64,000 bases of DNA, taken from assembly GCA_036741775.1 (NCBI GenBank), contig DAINRQ010000001.1, positions 109,165 to 173,164 on the forward strand, written 5' to 3'. How positions within the stretch are numbered: the stretch's first letter is position 1; each line of letters starts with the position of its first letter. The notes beneath the pieces are model-generated. The model worked only from the letters and a program-made list of their open reading frames with translations, had not been told where the DNA came from and ran no database searches. The position numbers and the translations under genes are program-made. Shown here piece by piece: positions 7,353 through 17,160 of the stretch. The stretch is from JAJKIV01 sp036741775. GTDB lineage: Bacteria > Gemmatimonadota > Gemmatimonadetes > Gemmatimonadales > Gemmatimonadaceae.

Positions 7353-8642
7353 GTGCGCACGACAACCATACTGCTTGTCATCCTCACCGCCGGCGTGGCG
7401 GCCGCCGCCGCACGCAACATCACGCGCGCCGAGGCCCGCACCACCTCGCGTGAGGCGGTCCGCCTCGAGCGTGAGATCCGCGACCATGACATCGCGTTCT
7501 TTGCGCGCCGAGCGACGGAGGACCCGCAATCTGCCGCTGATCGCGCTCAGCTCGCCGGGCTCTACCTCCAGCGCGCGCGCGACACCGGCGACTGGGAGAA
7601 CTATCACCGTGCCGAGGACTATGCGCGCGCCGCGCTGACGCTGCGCGCCGACCGGAACGGTAAAGCATACCTCACCCTCGCTTCCTCGCTCCTCGCGCGT
7701 CACGAATTCGGCGAGGCGTACCGAGTCGCGCGCGAACTGGTGACCTTCGCGCCCGATGAGCCCGCGTACCGCGCGCTGCTCGGCGAGCTTCAGGTCGAGC
7801 TCGGGGACTATGAGGCGGCGCGTGCCACGTTCGACACGCTGCGGGCGCACCACCGCCATCCGGCTGTCGCGCCTCGACTCGCACGCTGGCTCGAGCTCAC
7901 CGGCAACGCACGTGCGGCGGAAGCGGTGCTCCGCGCGGTACGGCGCGACGTGGAGAAGCGCGCCGGACTGCCCGTGGAGCAGCGAGCGTGGTTCGCGCTC
8001 CGGCTGGCCGACTTCCTGGTCCGACACGGGCATCCACGGGAGGCCGCGGGCGTTGCGCGTGCTGGGTTGGAGGTTGCACCGGACGACGGCCGGTTGATGC
8101 TGATTCTGGCGAGGACCGCCGCCTTTCGCGCAGCGTGGAAGGACGTCCTCCGGAACGTCGAGCGCGCCGGGGATGCCGCAGACATCTCGTCGCTCTCCCT
8201 CGCAGGCGACGCGGCACAGGCGCTCGGCGACACCGCGGCGGCGCGCGCCTGGTGGGAGCGCGCCGAGCGCCGCGGGCACGAGCAACCGGAGCCCTTCAAC
8301 CGCCAGTGGACGCTCTTTCGCCTCGAGCACGACGTCGAGCCTAACGATACTCGAGCGATCCTGGAGCGCGAGATCCACGAGCGGCGAGATGTCTACGGGT
8401 GGGACCAGCTCGCGATGGCACGCCTGGCGACGGGCGATGTGGCGGGCGCCGAGCGCGCTGTGGATGAGGCGCTGCGGTTGAGGACAACGGACGCGGTGCT
8501 CTGGTGGCACGCGGCGCGCGTGGCGCGGGCGGCCGGGAAGATGGAGCTCGCTCGCAGCCGCGCGTCGAAGGCGCTTCAGATCAACCCCAGATTCGATCAC
8601 CGCGAGTCCGAGCTCGCGGAAGCGAGGCGCCTGCAACGTTGA
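7353..8642 (+). CDS. Membrane-anchored TPR protein
   Basis: The 429-residue protein starts at GTG 7353 with a short hydrophobic N-terminus (TTILLVILTAGVAAAAA). The rest is repeated helix-turn-helix units typical of tetratricopeptide repeats, for example AYLTLASSLLARHEFGEAY, YRALLGELQVELGDYEAA, ELTGNARAAEAVLRAV and DQLAMARLATGDVAGAE. TPR arrays act as protein-binding scaffolds. It is the last gene of the run following the sigma/anti-sigma pair, so it may have a role in assembling or monitoring the exported DUF4331 proteins, but this is inference from position. Confidence 0.75.
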   Translation: MRTTTILLVILTAGVAAAAARNITRAEARTTSREAVRLEREIRDHDIAFFARRATEDPQSAADRAQLAGLYLQRARDTGDWENYHRAEDYARAALTLRADRNGKAYLTLASSLLARHEFGEAYRVARELVTFAPDEPAYRALLGELQVELGDYEAARATFDTLRAHHRHPAVAPRLARWLELTGNARAAEAVLRAVRRDVEKRAGLPVEQRAWFALRLADFLVRHGHPREAAGVARAGLEVAPDDGRLMLILARTAAFRAAWKDVLRNVERAGDAADISSLSLAGDAAQALGDTAAARAWWERAERRGHEQPEPFNRQWTLFRLEHDVEPNDTRAILEREIHERRDVYGWDQLAMARLATGDVAGAERAVDEALRLRTTDAVLWWHAARVARAAGKMELARSRASKALQINPRFDHRESELAEARRLQR

Positions 8643-8662
8643 CGCACCCACAACCGTCGGCG

Positions 8663-11065
8663 CTACTTCTTCATCCGCGCGGGAATTTCATCTCCCTGAG
8701 GGAACTTCATCTCCCTGATGATGCGCAGGAAACGCGGATGCGAGCGCAGCCCGGCGAACACGGGGTCCGACCGGACGAAAATGAGTCCCGGGATACGATC
8801 AGCGTAGGCACGCTCGAGCCAGTCGAGTGCCCGCGTGGTGTCCCCGGCGGACGCCCACAGCGACGCCGCGCGCATCGGATCGATCCTGCCGCCGAACTGT
8901 CGCAGGTCCATGTCGAGCCAACCTCGCCAGACGCCTCGCATTCCGGATGTCGCGAACCCCTCGCGCATCGCGGCCATTTCGGCGGGCGTCGCGCCGCGAA
9001 GCGCCGCGACCCGAAGCAGTTCCTCTACTGCTTCCGCGTCGTGGCCGCGCGCCAGGAAAATTCTGACCGGGCCAACCGGGATCGACGGTCCAAGCCCGAG
9101 CGTGAGCGCGTTCGATGGGTCGAGGCGGCGCACCCGCTCGTATTGCGCGAGCGCGTCGTCGAACTTGCCCAGCACCACGTAGTCCATGGCCAGGATCATC
9201 GGAAGCCGCGCGTCGAGTGGGTCGAGCGCTACCGCTCGGGAACGCGCCTCGGCCGCCTCGTCGATTCGCCCCATCGCGTGCAGATAGTTGGCGAGTTCGA
9301 ACCACGCGTACGGGTGGTTCGGGTTGCGCTGGACCGCTTGGTGTAGCGCGCGGTCGGCGCTCTCCCAGTCCCACTCGTAGAACAACGCGAGCACCCCGCG
9401 CGCGACGTGCGCCTCGGCAAGGTTGGGGTCGAGCTCGAGAGCACGCGCGACGGCGGCACGCATGTCACGCACTCCCTGCTCCCGCGGTACGTAGTGATAG
9501 TAGATGCGCGGTCCGACGATGGTCGCCTTCGCGGCGTACGCGAGCGCGAAATCGGGCTCGAGCTCGATGGCACGATCCAGGAGATTCGTCGCCTGCTCGA
9601 GCGCGTCCTCATTCAGTCGGCTCCGAAGATAGAGCGCCCGGAGGTACAGGTCGTATGCGGCAAAACTCGGCGTTCTTTCCGTTCGGCGCGCCGATTGGCC
9701 CGGAGGGAGTCGCAGCTCGAGCGCATCCGCTATGGCCTTTGCAATCTCGTACTGGACCGCGATGACGTCCGCCATCTCGCGGTTATAGTCGCCCGCCCAG
9801 ATATGGTAGCCGGTCTTGGCGTCGATGAGCTGCGCGATCACCCGAAGACGGTTCCCTTCGCGCCGCACACTCCCTTCGAGGACCGCGTCGACCCCGAGCG
9901 TGTCCCCGATGACTCGGACGTCGAGGTTGCCGTCGCGCAGGGCAAACGACGACGTCCGCGCGGCGACGCGCAGGCCATCGATGTGGCTGAGCGCGGTGAT
10001 GATCTCCTCGCTCAGTCCGTCGCTGAAGTAATCGTTCGCCGAGTCCGGACTCATGTTGACGAACGGAAGGACGGCGAGAGAACGTGCGGCGTGTGGCGGC
10101 GCCCCGCCCGCGCGCGAGAGGTTGACGGCCGCTGCAACGGCGAGCACCAGCAGCAGGATGGCGACGACTGCGTAGCTGCGCGTGGACCATGTTCTACGCG
10201 TCGCAGTCGAAGCTGGCGCCAGGATCGAGGCGGGTGTCGGAACCGCTTCGAGCGACGTCGTGTTCGCCCCCAATGGACGCGCTGAGCTCGGTGAGAGCGA
10301 AGCCGTAGGCGGCGCCGGCGGAGGTGTGACTGCTTCGGGAACGCCTCGCGCCGGCGGCTCGATGCGAAGTCGTTCCGCGAACGCCTTCACGTCGGGATCG
10401 GGCTCGGCCTCGAACTCTTCGCGCAACAGCGCCGCGTGAATGCGCGCGTGCTTGAGCGCGCCCGCGCGATCGCCAGCCGCGTCGAGCGCGCGCATGAGTC
10501 GCAGCGCGACTCGGCCGCTGTACGGGTCGTGCGCCGCCAGCCTTCGCCACCAACCCACCGCACCAATGAAATCGCCGCGGGGCTCGCTCGCCTCAGCCAG
10601 TGTCTCGAGCGCGGCGGCGTATCGACCCGTGAGCCGCGCACGCTCGCCATCGAGCCAGCGCTCGAACTCGGCGCCGTCGGACAGATGGAATCCATCCATC
10701 AGAGGCCCGGCGACCGCATCGACGGCGACCTCCGGCCGTCCTTTGTCGAGGAGCCCCTCGAACGTCCCGACGTCACTCGCAATGGCGTCCGGGTTCAGCA
10801 CGAGGTCGTCGCCGGCCGAGCGGATCACCTCCGCGCCGAGCGCGTTTCTGACGATGTAGATCGCATCCGAAAGCTGGTGGCGCGCGCGGTCGGGCGGGCT
10901 TTCTGGCCACAGCAACGCGATGAGCTTGTCGCGCGTGACCGAGCGCCCGCGGGCGAGCGCGAGTACGGCGAGGAGCGCGAGCCGATGGCCCTGCGCCGCA
11001 CGGCCAGTCACGAGGCCGCCCGCCGACTCGATGGCGGGGGCGCCGAAGAGCTTCAACGTCAACAC
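8663..11065 (-). CDS. BTAD transcriptional regulator with TolB-like and TPR regions
   Basis: The 800-residue protein has an OmpR-like winged helix (from MLTLKLFGAPAI through TRDKLIALLWPESPPDRARH) followed by a BTAD domain (about residues 95-240), the SARP-type arrangement. Then come a proline-rich linker, a membrane segment near residues 288-310 (YAVVAILLLVLAVAAAVNL), and a TolB-N/FlgO-like domain (SLAVLPFVNMSPDSAND, DGLSEEIITALSHIDGLRV). A TPR region runs to the C-terminus. The layout suggests a membrane-tethered regulator sensing from its C-terminal half. It is transcribed away from the cupin lipoprotein gene at 11233, a possible target. The same TolB-TPR half is attached to a kinase at 36991-39474. 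Confidence 0.85.
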   Translation of the reverse strand: MLTLKLFGAPAIESAGGLVTGRAAQGHRLALLAVLALARGRSVTRDKLIALLWPESPPDRARHQLSDAIYIVRNALGAEVIRSAGDDLVLNPDAIASDVGTFEGLLDKGRPEVAVDAVAGPLMDGFHLSDGAEFERWLDGERARLTGRYAAALETLAEASEPRGDFIGAVGWWRRLAAHDPYSGRVALRLMRALDAAGDRAGALKHARIHAALLREEFEAEPDPDVKAFAERLRIEPPARGVPEAVTPPPAPPTASLSPSSARPLGANTTSLEAVPTPASILAPASTATRRTWSTRSYAVVAILLLVLAVAAAVNLSRAGGAPPHAARSLAVLPFVNMSPDSANDYFSDGLSEEIITALSHIDGLRVAARTSSFALRDGNLDVRVIGDTLGVDAVLEGSVRREGNRLRVIAQLIDAKTGYHIWAGDYNREMADVIAVQYEIAKAIADALELRLPPGQSARRTERTPSFAAYDLYLRALYLRSRLNEDALEQATNLLDRAIELEPDFALAYAAKATIVGPRIYYHYVPREQGVRDMRAAVARALELDPNLAEAHVARGVLALFYEWDWESADRALHQAVQRNPNHPYAWFELANYLHAMGRIDEAAEARSRAVALDPLDARLPMILAMDYVVLGKFDDALAQYERVRRLDPSNALTLGLGPSIPVGPVRIFLARGHDAEAVEELLRVAALRGATPAEMAAMREGFATSGMRGVWRGWLDMDLRQFGGRIDPMRAASLWASAGDTTRALDWLERAYADRIPGLIFVRSDPVFAGLRSHPRFLRIIREMKFPQGDEIPARMKK

Positions 11066-11232
11066 GATGGGGCCCGCGAGAGAAACACGAGAGCGGCGCG
11101 AGAGAAGCGCGAGCGCTCGCGGCTACCATATCCCCCGTACCAGAGGGGAGCAAGCTCGCCCAAGGCCGTTCACCGGTCGGCCGACAGGCAGTCTTTGGCC
11201 TCCGCAGGACGATCACTCTTATCGGTAGGTGA

Positions 11233-11766
11233 ATGATGCAGGGAAACACGATCCTGAAAGCGCTGGCCGTCGCGTCCGCGGGATTCCTCGGGGCTTGCAG
11301 CGATAGCGATGGTGCGACCTCGCCCACCACGCGTACGCCGCAACGGACCTCGGCCGAGGTCGTCCCGACCGAGCCTCCGAAGACAGAGATCCTCGGCCGG
11401 GCTCCTCTTGGCCCGTTTTTCCTCAATCAGATGCCGGAGATGATGTTCCGTTCGAATGGCACGACTGACTTCATCATCCAGCGGCTGGTAAGTCCGCCAA
11501 GTCCGGGAGGTTGGCACACACACTCCGGTCCCACCTTCAGCTTCGTGGAGCGGGGGACGGTGGTGATCACGAGATACTCCAAGAAGCACGGATGTGTTGC
11601 GACGACCTATACGGCGGGCGACACCTACTTCGAGGAGGCCGGCGAGGTGCACGTGGCGTCGGTCCCGGAGCCAGCCACGGCGGTGGAGTACAAGGTGCGC
11701 TTCTACCTACCGGGCGACGGATCGCTGAGCACCTCGGTCCCAGCTCCTGCCTGCGCCGGAGAGTGA
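11233..11766 (+). CDS. Cupin-domain lipoprotein
   Basis: The 177-residue protein has a signal peptide and lipobox (GFLGAC). It also has a cupin fold with the first metal-binding motif GGWHTHSGPTFSFVERG and a second motif region around YFEEAGEVHVASV. The conserved histidines (HTH and later H) could bind a metal, but the substrate is unknown. It is encoded 8 bases upstream of a second lipoprotein gene and diverges from the BTAD regulator across a 167-bp spacer that should hold both promoters. Confidence 0.8.
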   Translation: MMQGNTILKALAVASAGFLGACSDSDGATSPTTRTPQRTSAEVVPTEPPKTEILGRAPLGPFFLNQMPEMMFRSNGTTDFIIQRLVSPPSPGGWHTHSGPTFSFVERGTVVITRYSKKHGCVATTYTAGDTYFEEAGEVHVASVPEPATAVEYKVRFYLPGDGSLSTSVPAPACAGE

Positions 11767-11773
11767 TTCGCCC

Positions 11774-13413
11774 ATGACCAGCCTCCTTTTCTTCGGGTCG
11801 ACGGGGCGGCGGGCGCGGCGATGGTCTGCCAGCGGACCGCAGGCGGTGCTTGTCGTCGTCGCGGCTGCTGCTGCGTTCGCCGGCTGTTCGCCCGACGCGA
11901 CGCCGACGTCGCCGCTCGTTTCGCGGCCGAGCTTTGCCACGCAAGCCGACGTGGTCGTCACCAACACGAACGATGCCGGTCCCGGTTCGCTGCGTCAGGC
12001 CATCGCCGATGCCGAGGAGGGCTCGACGATCGGGTTCGACCCGAGTCTTTCCGGGCGGACCATCCTGCTCCTGACACAACTGCAAGTCCAGAAAGGCATC
12101 CTGATCGAGGGACCGCTCCCGGGCGGAATCACACTCAGCGGCGCTGGTTCCGACCGGGTGATGATAATCCTTCCGACCATCGCGCAAGCTCCGGTGACCC
12201 TTCGTAACCTGCGTATTACGGGCGGACGCGCAGCACCGGGCGGCGGCATCCTCGCGGACGCCGTTGTGCAGATCGAGAACAGCGCGATCGTCGGGAACGT
12301 AGCGACGAATGGTCTTGGAATCGCGTCAGGCGACGGCGGCGGAATCGGGCTGCTCGCGGGTCACGTCACGTTGGTGAACAGCACGGTCAGCGGGAACAGC
12401 TCCGACCATGGTGGCGGCGGCATCGGTTTCTACCTCGGCGCAGGCCCGTCAGTCAACGGGTCTGTCACTCTGATCAACAGCACCGTCGCTGGCAATCACG
12501 CCGTCGAGCCTGGTGGCGGGATCTTCGTGCGGCCCTCGGGGATCGAACCCGGCCCGCGCGTGACGCTTCACAACTCGATCGTGGCGAACAACACGACCGA
12601 CGCTGGTAGCGTGTCTGACCAGGCGAACTGCTACATCTCGACCGCTACACTGGTACTGGTCGGACGCAACGTCTCGAGCGACGAGGGCTGTGGCTCCGGC
12701 CCGGCGATGATGGTCCTGCCGCCGGGGTTAGCCACCGGGCCATGGCTCGGTCCGCTCGCCGACAATGGAGGGCCGACCCCTACACACGCGCTCGTTCCAG
12801 GCAGCCCTGCGATCGATGCGGGCCTCGAGTGCACGGAAGCTGTCGATCAGCGCTACATCACCCGTCCCCTCGGGGCGTCGTGCGATCCCGGGGCATACGA
12901 GTTCGACGACTACGCGATCGTCGCGATCACCGTCGATCCGAGCGGTACCGTGAACTCGCGCACCGGCGTGGCTATCGTGAGCGGGACAGTGGCCTGCTCG
13001 CGCCCGACTCCGCTCGCGTTAGGGATCTCGATCCGTCAGGCGCGGAAGGTGGGCAAGGTCAACACGACGGTCGAGGCCTCGGGTGTGCTGACCGTGCAGT
13101 GTGGCGCACGAGCGCCGTGGGCTGCCGCACTCGCCCCGGCCACTGGCGCGTTTGGCAATTCGCCGGCGACCGTCANNNNNNNNNNNNNNNNNNNNNNNNN
13201 NNNNNNNNNNNNNNNNNNNNNNNNNNNNNNNNNNNNNNNNNNNNNNNNNNNNNNNNNNNNNNNNNNNNNNNNNNNGCTGCCGCACTCGCCCCGGCCACTG
13301 GCGCGTTTGGCAATTCGCCGGCGACCGTCATGGTGGCGACCGAGGACCCGCCGGCCGACGTGCTCGCCGCATCGGCGAACGCCATCATCAAGATGGGCTG
13401 GAGCAGGAAGTAG
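11774..13413 (+). CDS. Parallel beta-helix lipoprotein, interrupted by assembly gap
   Basis: The N-terminus has a membrane segment and lipobox (AAAAFAGC). Next come VVTNTNDAGPGSLRQAI, the start of the 'right-handed parallel beta-helix/choice-of-anchor' family, and glycine/asparagine-rich repeats such as ITLSGAGSDRVMI, VTLVNSTVSGNSSDHGGG and VTLINSTVAGNHA. It ends the helix with SPAIDAGLECTE and DPGAYEFDDY. A 100-N gap interrupts it. The 55 bases before the gap (13121-13175) are identical to the 55 after it (13276-13330). Merging them leaves one uninterrupted frame of 494 residues ending at 13413. The gene is therefore most likely intact, and its product is a surface or secreted beta-helix protein. 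Confidence 0.8.
13121..13330. other. Scaffold gap with identical 55-bp flanks
   Basis: One hundred Ns (13176-13275) separate two identical 55-bp copies. A flank identity of exactly 55 bases and a round gap size are typical of a De Bruijn-graph assembly with k=55 that left contig ends unmerged. Collapsing the copies keeps the reading frame of the surrounding gene. Confidence 0.85.
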
Positions 13414-13471
13414 GCGAACACTCGGATCGACATGGGCACGGTCAGCAGGACGTCGGGAGTCCGAGATGACG

Positions 13472-14130
13472 CTACACTGGCCCGCGCGGAAGGCGAAGGT
13501 TACCGCTTCGGCCCGCGCGGGCACGTGCCGGTGCGGCCGAACGTGGGAAGGCTTTCTTCGAGCGCGGCGCTCCGTTCCTGATCGCCTTGACGCCACGGTG
13601 CAACTCCCGCTGGAGCAGCGTGCGGAGCGTCGTACCGTCCGCGTAACCGACCTTGGCAGCGATCTCGTCGACGCTCGCGTCGCCGGTCTTGAGCAGGTGG
13701 ACGGCGTGCTCGACGCGCAGCCGCTGGAAGTAGGCGAGCGGCGATTTCCCGAGCACGCGCTGCATGTGGCGAGCGAGCGTCCGCTTGCTCGCGCCCGCTG
13801 CCTTCGCGGCGTCCTCGAGCGAGAAGCCTCGGTTGAGGCGCCCCCGAGCCCAGCGCTCGAATCGCTGAACGACCGGGTCGTCGTGCACGAGGTGATCGAC
13901 CAGCGCGTACGCCGACTGTGTGACGGGCGCGCGTCGACGATCAGGTACTTCGCCGTGAGCGCGGCAAGCTGTGGGCTCGCGGACCTGACGAGCCAGAGCG
14001 CGAGGTCCAGGTGGCCGAGCGCGGCTCCGGCCGTGACGAAACGGCCGGACTTCACGACCATGTTCGACTCGTCCAGATTCACTCGGGGATAGCGCTTCCG
14101 AAAGAGCGGCGCGAGCCACCACGTCGTCGC
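13472..14130 (-). pseudogene. GlxA-family AraC regulator, 5'-truncated and frameshifted
   Basis: The 3' part encodes an AraC-type double helix-turn-helix (FSLEDAAKAAGASKRTLARH; VDEIAAKVGYADGTTLRTLL). Upstream, in a different minus-strand frame, lies the end of the DJ-1/PfpI-like domain typical of GlxA regulators: WWLAPLFRKRYPRVNLDESN, then KSGRFVTAGAALGHLDLALW and ALTAKYLIVDARP. The two frames join at about 13915-13935, so a one-base shift separates the domains. The homology stops near 14130, where the aldo/keto reductase remnant begins. The first ~100 residues of the DJ-1 domain are missing. The gene is therefore non-functional unless both defects are assembly errors. Confidence 0.75.
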
Positions 14131-14132
14131 CG

Positions 14133-14642
14133 AGCCTCGACCTCGTGCAGGTGCACAACCTCCTCGACTGGGAGGAGCACCTGCCGATGCTCTTCGCGAT
14201 GAAGGACGCCAGGCAGATCCGCTACGTCGGCATCACGACGTCGGAGGGTCGGCGGCATCGGGAGATCGAGCAGATCATGCGCGCGCACCCGATCGACTTC
14301 GTGCAGGTGACCTACAACGTGCTCGATCGTGAGGTCGAGCAGCGTATCCTCCCGCTGGCGCAGGAGCGTGGGATCGCCGTGCTCGTCAACCGTCCGTTCC
14401 GACAGGGCGCGTTGATCGACCACGTCGGGCGTCACCCCCTTCCCGCGTGGGCGCGGGAGTTCGACGCGGCGAACTGGGCGCAGTTCCTCCTCAAGTTCAT
14501 CGTGTCGCACCCCGCGGTGACGTGCGCGATTCCCGCGACGAGCAGCGTCGCGCACGTACGCGAGAACATGGGCGCGGCGTTAGGCAGGCTTCCCGATCAA
14601 GCGATGCGTGACCGGATGAGCCGCTACGTGGCGCAGCTTTGA
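14133..14642 (+). pseudogene. Aldo/keto reductase, C-terminal remnant
   Basis: The frame begins abruptly inside an aldo/keto reductase: SLDLVQVHNLLDWEEHLPML, then ARQIRYVGITTSEGRRHREI, IAVLVNRPFRQGALIDHV, and the NADPH-binding C-terminus with HPAVTCAIPATSSVAHVREN. The N-terminal half, with the catalytic Asp/Tyr/Lys, is absent. The only usable start (GTG 14145) falls in the middle of the barrel. The sequence just upstream belongs to the opposite-strand GlxA remnant. It most probably represents the product of a deletion, or a chimeric join, between two divergently transcribed genes. Confidence 0.75.
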
Positions 14643-15331
14643 TGGAAGACTGGCTCACGTACCGCCTGTCGGACCTCATTCTGTTCTCGCCGCGCACGTA
14701 CTACCGGATGTTCGAGCTGTACCACCGGGAGATCTGGCCGGCACAGCTCGTCGCGCTGGCGGCGGCGGTGGTCATGTTCGTGCTGTTACGACGAGACGAC
14801 CCGTGGCGCGGGCCAGCCATCGCGGCACTTCTGGCGGCGTGCTGGCTGTGGGTGGCGGTGGCGTTTCACGTCAGGCAGTACGCGGCGATCAACCCGGCGG
14901 CGCGGTACTTCGGGGTGGGGTTCGTTGTTCAGGCGTTGCTCCTGGTCTGGAACGGCGTCGTGCGCGGACGTGTCGAGTTCCCGCGCTGGGGCGAGAACGC
15001 TGCGCGCTACGCGCCCGGACTGCTCCTGCTCGCGATCGCGTTGCCGCCGCTCGCGGGCCGAGCGGTCGGTCGGACGTGGAACCAGGTGGAGCTCGTGGGC
15101 CTGACGCCCGACGCGACGACGGTTGCGACGATGGCGGTCGTTCTGCTGTCCTCATGGCCCGTGCCACGCGTGCTCGTGGTCGTGCCGCTCGCGTGGTGCG
15201 TCGTCGGGGGCGCCACACTGTGGGCGCTGGAGTCGGCGGAGGCATGGGTGCTGATTCTCGCCGGTGTCGCGACATCGGCTGCGCTGGTCCGCCGGTCCGC
15301 GTTCTTTCGCAGATCCCCGCACGCCCGGTAG
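14642..15331 (+). CDS. DUF6064-like multi-pass membrane protein
   Basis: The 229-residue protein begins MEDWLTYRLSDLILFSPRTY, a characteristic start of the DUF6064 membrane family, and contains about six hydrophobic segments, for example WPAQLVALAAAVVMFVLLR and YAPGLLLLAIALPPLAG. Its ATG overlaps the stop of the aldo/keto reductase remnant by one base. No function is known for the family. It lies 8 bases before the ABC exporter gene and may be co-transcribed with it. Confidence 0.8.
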   Translation: MEDWLTYRLSDLILFSPRTYYRMFELYHREIWPAQLVALAAAVVMFVLLRRDDPWRGPAIAALLAACWLWVAVAFHVRQYAAINPAARYFGVGFVVQALLLVWNGVVRGRVEFPRWGENAARYAPGLLLLAIALPPLAGRAVGRTWNQVELVGLTPDATTVATMAVVLLSSWPVPRVLVVVPLAWCVVGGATLWALESAEAWVLILAGVATSAALVRRSAFFRRSPHAR

Positions 15332-15339
15332 GTTGGAGG

Positions 15340-17160
15340 ATGCGCGTCCTCTACCGGTACCTGAAGCGGTACCGCGGCCTCGTGCTGCTCACGCTCGGCC
15401 TCGCGGTCATCGGCCAGGCGGTCGCGCTCCTCGACCCGCTGATCTTCCGGCACGTCATCGACCGCTACGCCACGCGCTACGACGAATATACGAGTGGCGC
15501 GTTCATCCGAGGCGTCCTCCTCCTGATGGCCGCCTCCCTGGCCGTGAATATCGCGGCGCGCGTCGCCGTCACTGTACGCGACTACCTGATCGCCATCATG
15601 AGCCAGCGGGTCGGGGCTCGACTCTACGCCGATGGTCTCCGTCACGCGCTCGCGCTGCCCTACCAGGCGTTCGAGGACCAGCGGAGCGGGGAGACGTTAG
15701 GCATCCTCCAGAAGGTTCGCGCCGATGTCGAGCAGTTCGTCGCCGCGGCGGTGAGGGTGGTCCCGCCGGCGCTGGTCGGCGTCGCGTTCATCACGATCTA
15801 CGCCGCGACGGTCGATTGGCGGATGGCGGTGGCGTTCCTGCTCGCGGTTCTGCTGCTCGCCGGACTTGGACTGACGTTGAGCCACCGGATCAAGACGATG
15901 CAGCGCGCGATCGTGGCCGAAACAGCGGCGCTGAGCGGCGCGACGACAGAGTCGCTCCGCAACGTCGAGCTCGTGAAGAGCCTCGGGCTCGCCGATCAGG
16001 AAGTGAAGCGACTCGACTCCACGACGAACCGGATCCTCACGCTCGAGCTCAGGAAGGTCCGCTACGTTCGGTGGCTGAGCTTCGTCCAGGGAACGGCCGT
16101 GAATGTGATGCGAATCGCCATCCTGTTTCTCATGCTGTTCCTGGTCGTGCAGCGCGACGTCTCGATCGGCCAGTTCTTCGCGCTTCTCTTCTATTCGTTT
16201 TACGTGTTCGGTCCGCTGCTGGAGGTCGGGCCCGTCATTACCACCTATCGGGTGGCCGAGGCGTCGCTCGCGACCTTCCAAACCCTCCTCGACATGCCCG
16301 CCGAGGAAAAGCCGGCGAGCCCCGCGCCGGTGGACGACCTCCGCGAGCTCGAGTTTCGCGACGTCAGCTTCACGCATCGAGGGGCAACGATGCCGGCGCT
16401 GGAGAACGTGGCGTTCCGAGTGAGCCGTGGCGAGACCGTCGCGTTCGTTGGCCCGTCGGGCGCGGGCAAGACGACGCTCGTCAAGCTACTCGTCGGGCTC
16501 TACGTGCCGACTGCCGGCCGCGTCCTCTACAACGGCGTCGAGAGCACCGCGGTCGATCTCGACGTGCTCCGCGAACGCATCGGACTCGTGACGCAGGAGT
16601 CGCAGCTCTTCTCCGGCTCGATCCGCGAGAACCTCGAGTTCGTGAGACCCACCGCCACCGACGTCGCGTGTCTCGACGCCCTCCGCCGCGCGGCGGCGTA
16701 CTCGCTCCTCGCTCGCGCCGATCGCGGGCTCGACACCGCGATCGGCGAGGGCGGGATGAAGATCTCCGGTGGCGAAAAGCAGCGACTCGCCATCGCGCGC
16801 GCGCTCCTCCGGGAACCGCACCTGCTGGTGTTCGACGAAGCGACATCGGCGCTCGACTCTCTGACCGAGGATGAGATCGGCCGAACACTGCGCGCGGTGT
16901 CGCAGACGAGCAACGTGATCACGGTCATGATCGCGCATCGGCTCTCGACCGTGATGCACGCGGACCGCATCTACGTCCTGGAGCGCGGCCGGATCGCCGA
17001 GACGGGACGCCACGAGGAGCTCATGGACGCGAAGGGGTTGTACTACGCCATGTGGCGGCTGCAGGTCGGCGAACGGCGCGAGCCCGCGCCGGAGGTCACA
17101 CCCCTCGCCCTTCCAGATACGCGTCGATCGCCCGCAGCGACTGAAAGTTCTCGATCGTGA
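15340..17160 (+). CDS. ABC exporter, fused membrane and ATPase domains
   Basis: The 606-residue half-transporter has a six-helix exporter domain (about residues 1-310) and an ATPase domain. The latter has Walker A GPSGAGKTT, Q-loop VTQESQLF, signature KISGGEKQRLAIARAL, Walker B LLVFDEATSALD and H-loop IAHRLSTV. All ATPase motifs are intact. Two copies would form a multidrug/peptide-type exporter. A GGAGG Shine-Dalgarno precedes ATG 15340. The 3' end overlaps the convergent carrier-protein gene by 65 bases. Its position beside the NRPS genes suggests it exports the peptide product or confers self-resistance. Confidence 0.9.
   Translation: MRVLYRYLKRYRGLVLLTLGLAVIGQAVALLDPLIFRHVIDRYATRYDEYTSGAFIRGVLLLMAASLAVNIAARVAVTVRDYLIAIMSQRVGARLYADGLRHALALPYQAFEDQRSGETLGILQKVRADVEQFVAAAVRVVPPALVGVAFITIYAATVDWRMAVAFLLAVLLLAGLGLTLSHRIKTMQRAIVAETAALSGATTESLRNVELVKSLGLADQEVKRLDSTTNRILTLELRKVRYVRWLSFVQGTAVNVMRIAILFLMLFLVVQRDVSIGQFFALLFYSFYVFGPLLEVGPVITTYRVAEASLATFQTLLDMPAEEKPASPAPVDDLRELEFRDVSFTHRGATMPALENVAFRVSRGETVAFVGPSGAGKTTLVKLLVGLYVPTAGRVLYNGVESTAVDLDVLRERIGLVTQESQLFSGSIRENLEFVRPTATDVACLDALRRAAAYSLLARADRGLDTAIGEGGMKISGGEKQRLAIARALLREPHLLVFDEATSALDSLTEDEIGRTLRAVSQTSNVITVMIAHRLSTVMHADRIYVLERGRIAETGRHEELMDAKGLYYAMWRLQVGERREPAPEVTPLALPDTRRSPAATESSRS

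Noticed and set aside
13036..14082. A 348-codon minus-strand frame spanning the N gap
   Set aside because: It is open only because it crosses Ns and antisense to the beta-helix gene. Only its first ~60 codons (GlxA part) are meaningful, and these are reported within the pseudogene.
14803..15339. Possible N-terminal extension of the ABC transporter
   Set aside because: The in-frame upstream sequence is the DUF6064 gene read in another frame. ATG 15340 with GGAGG is a clear start.
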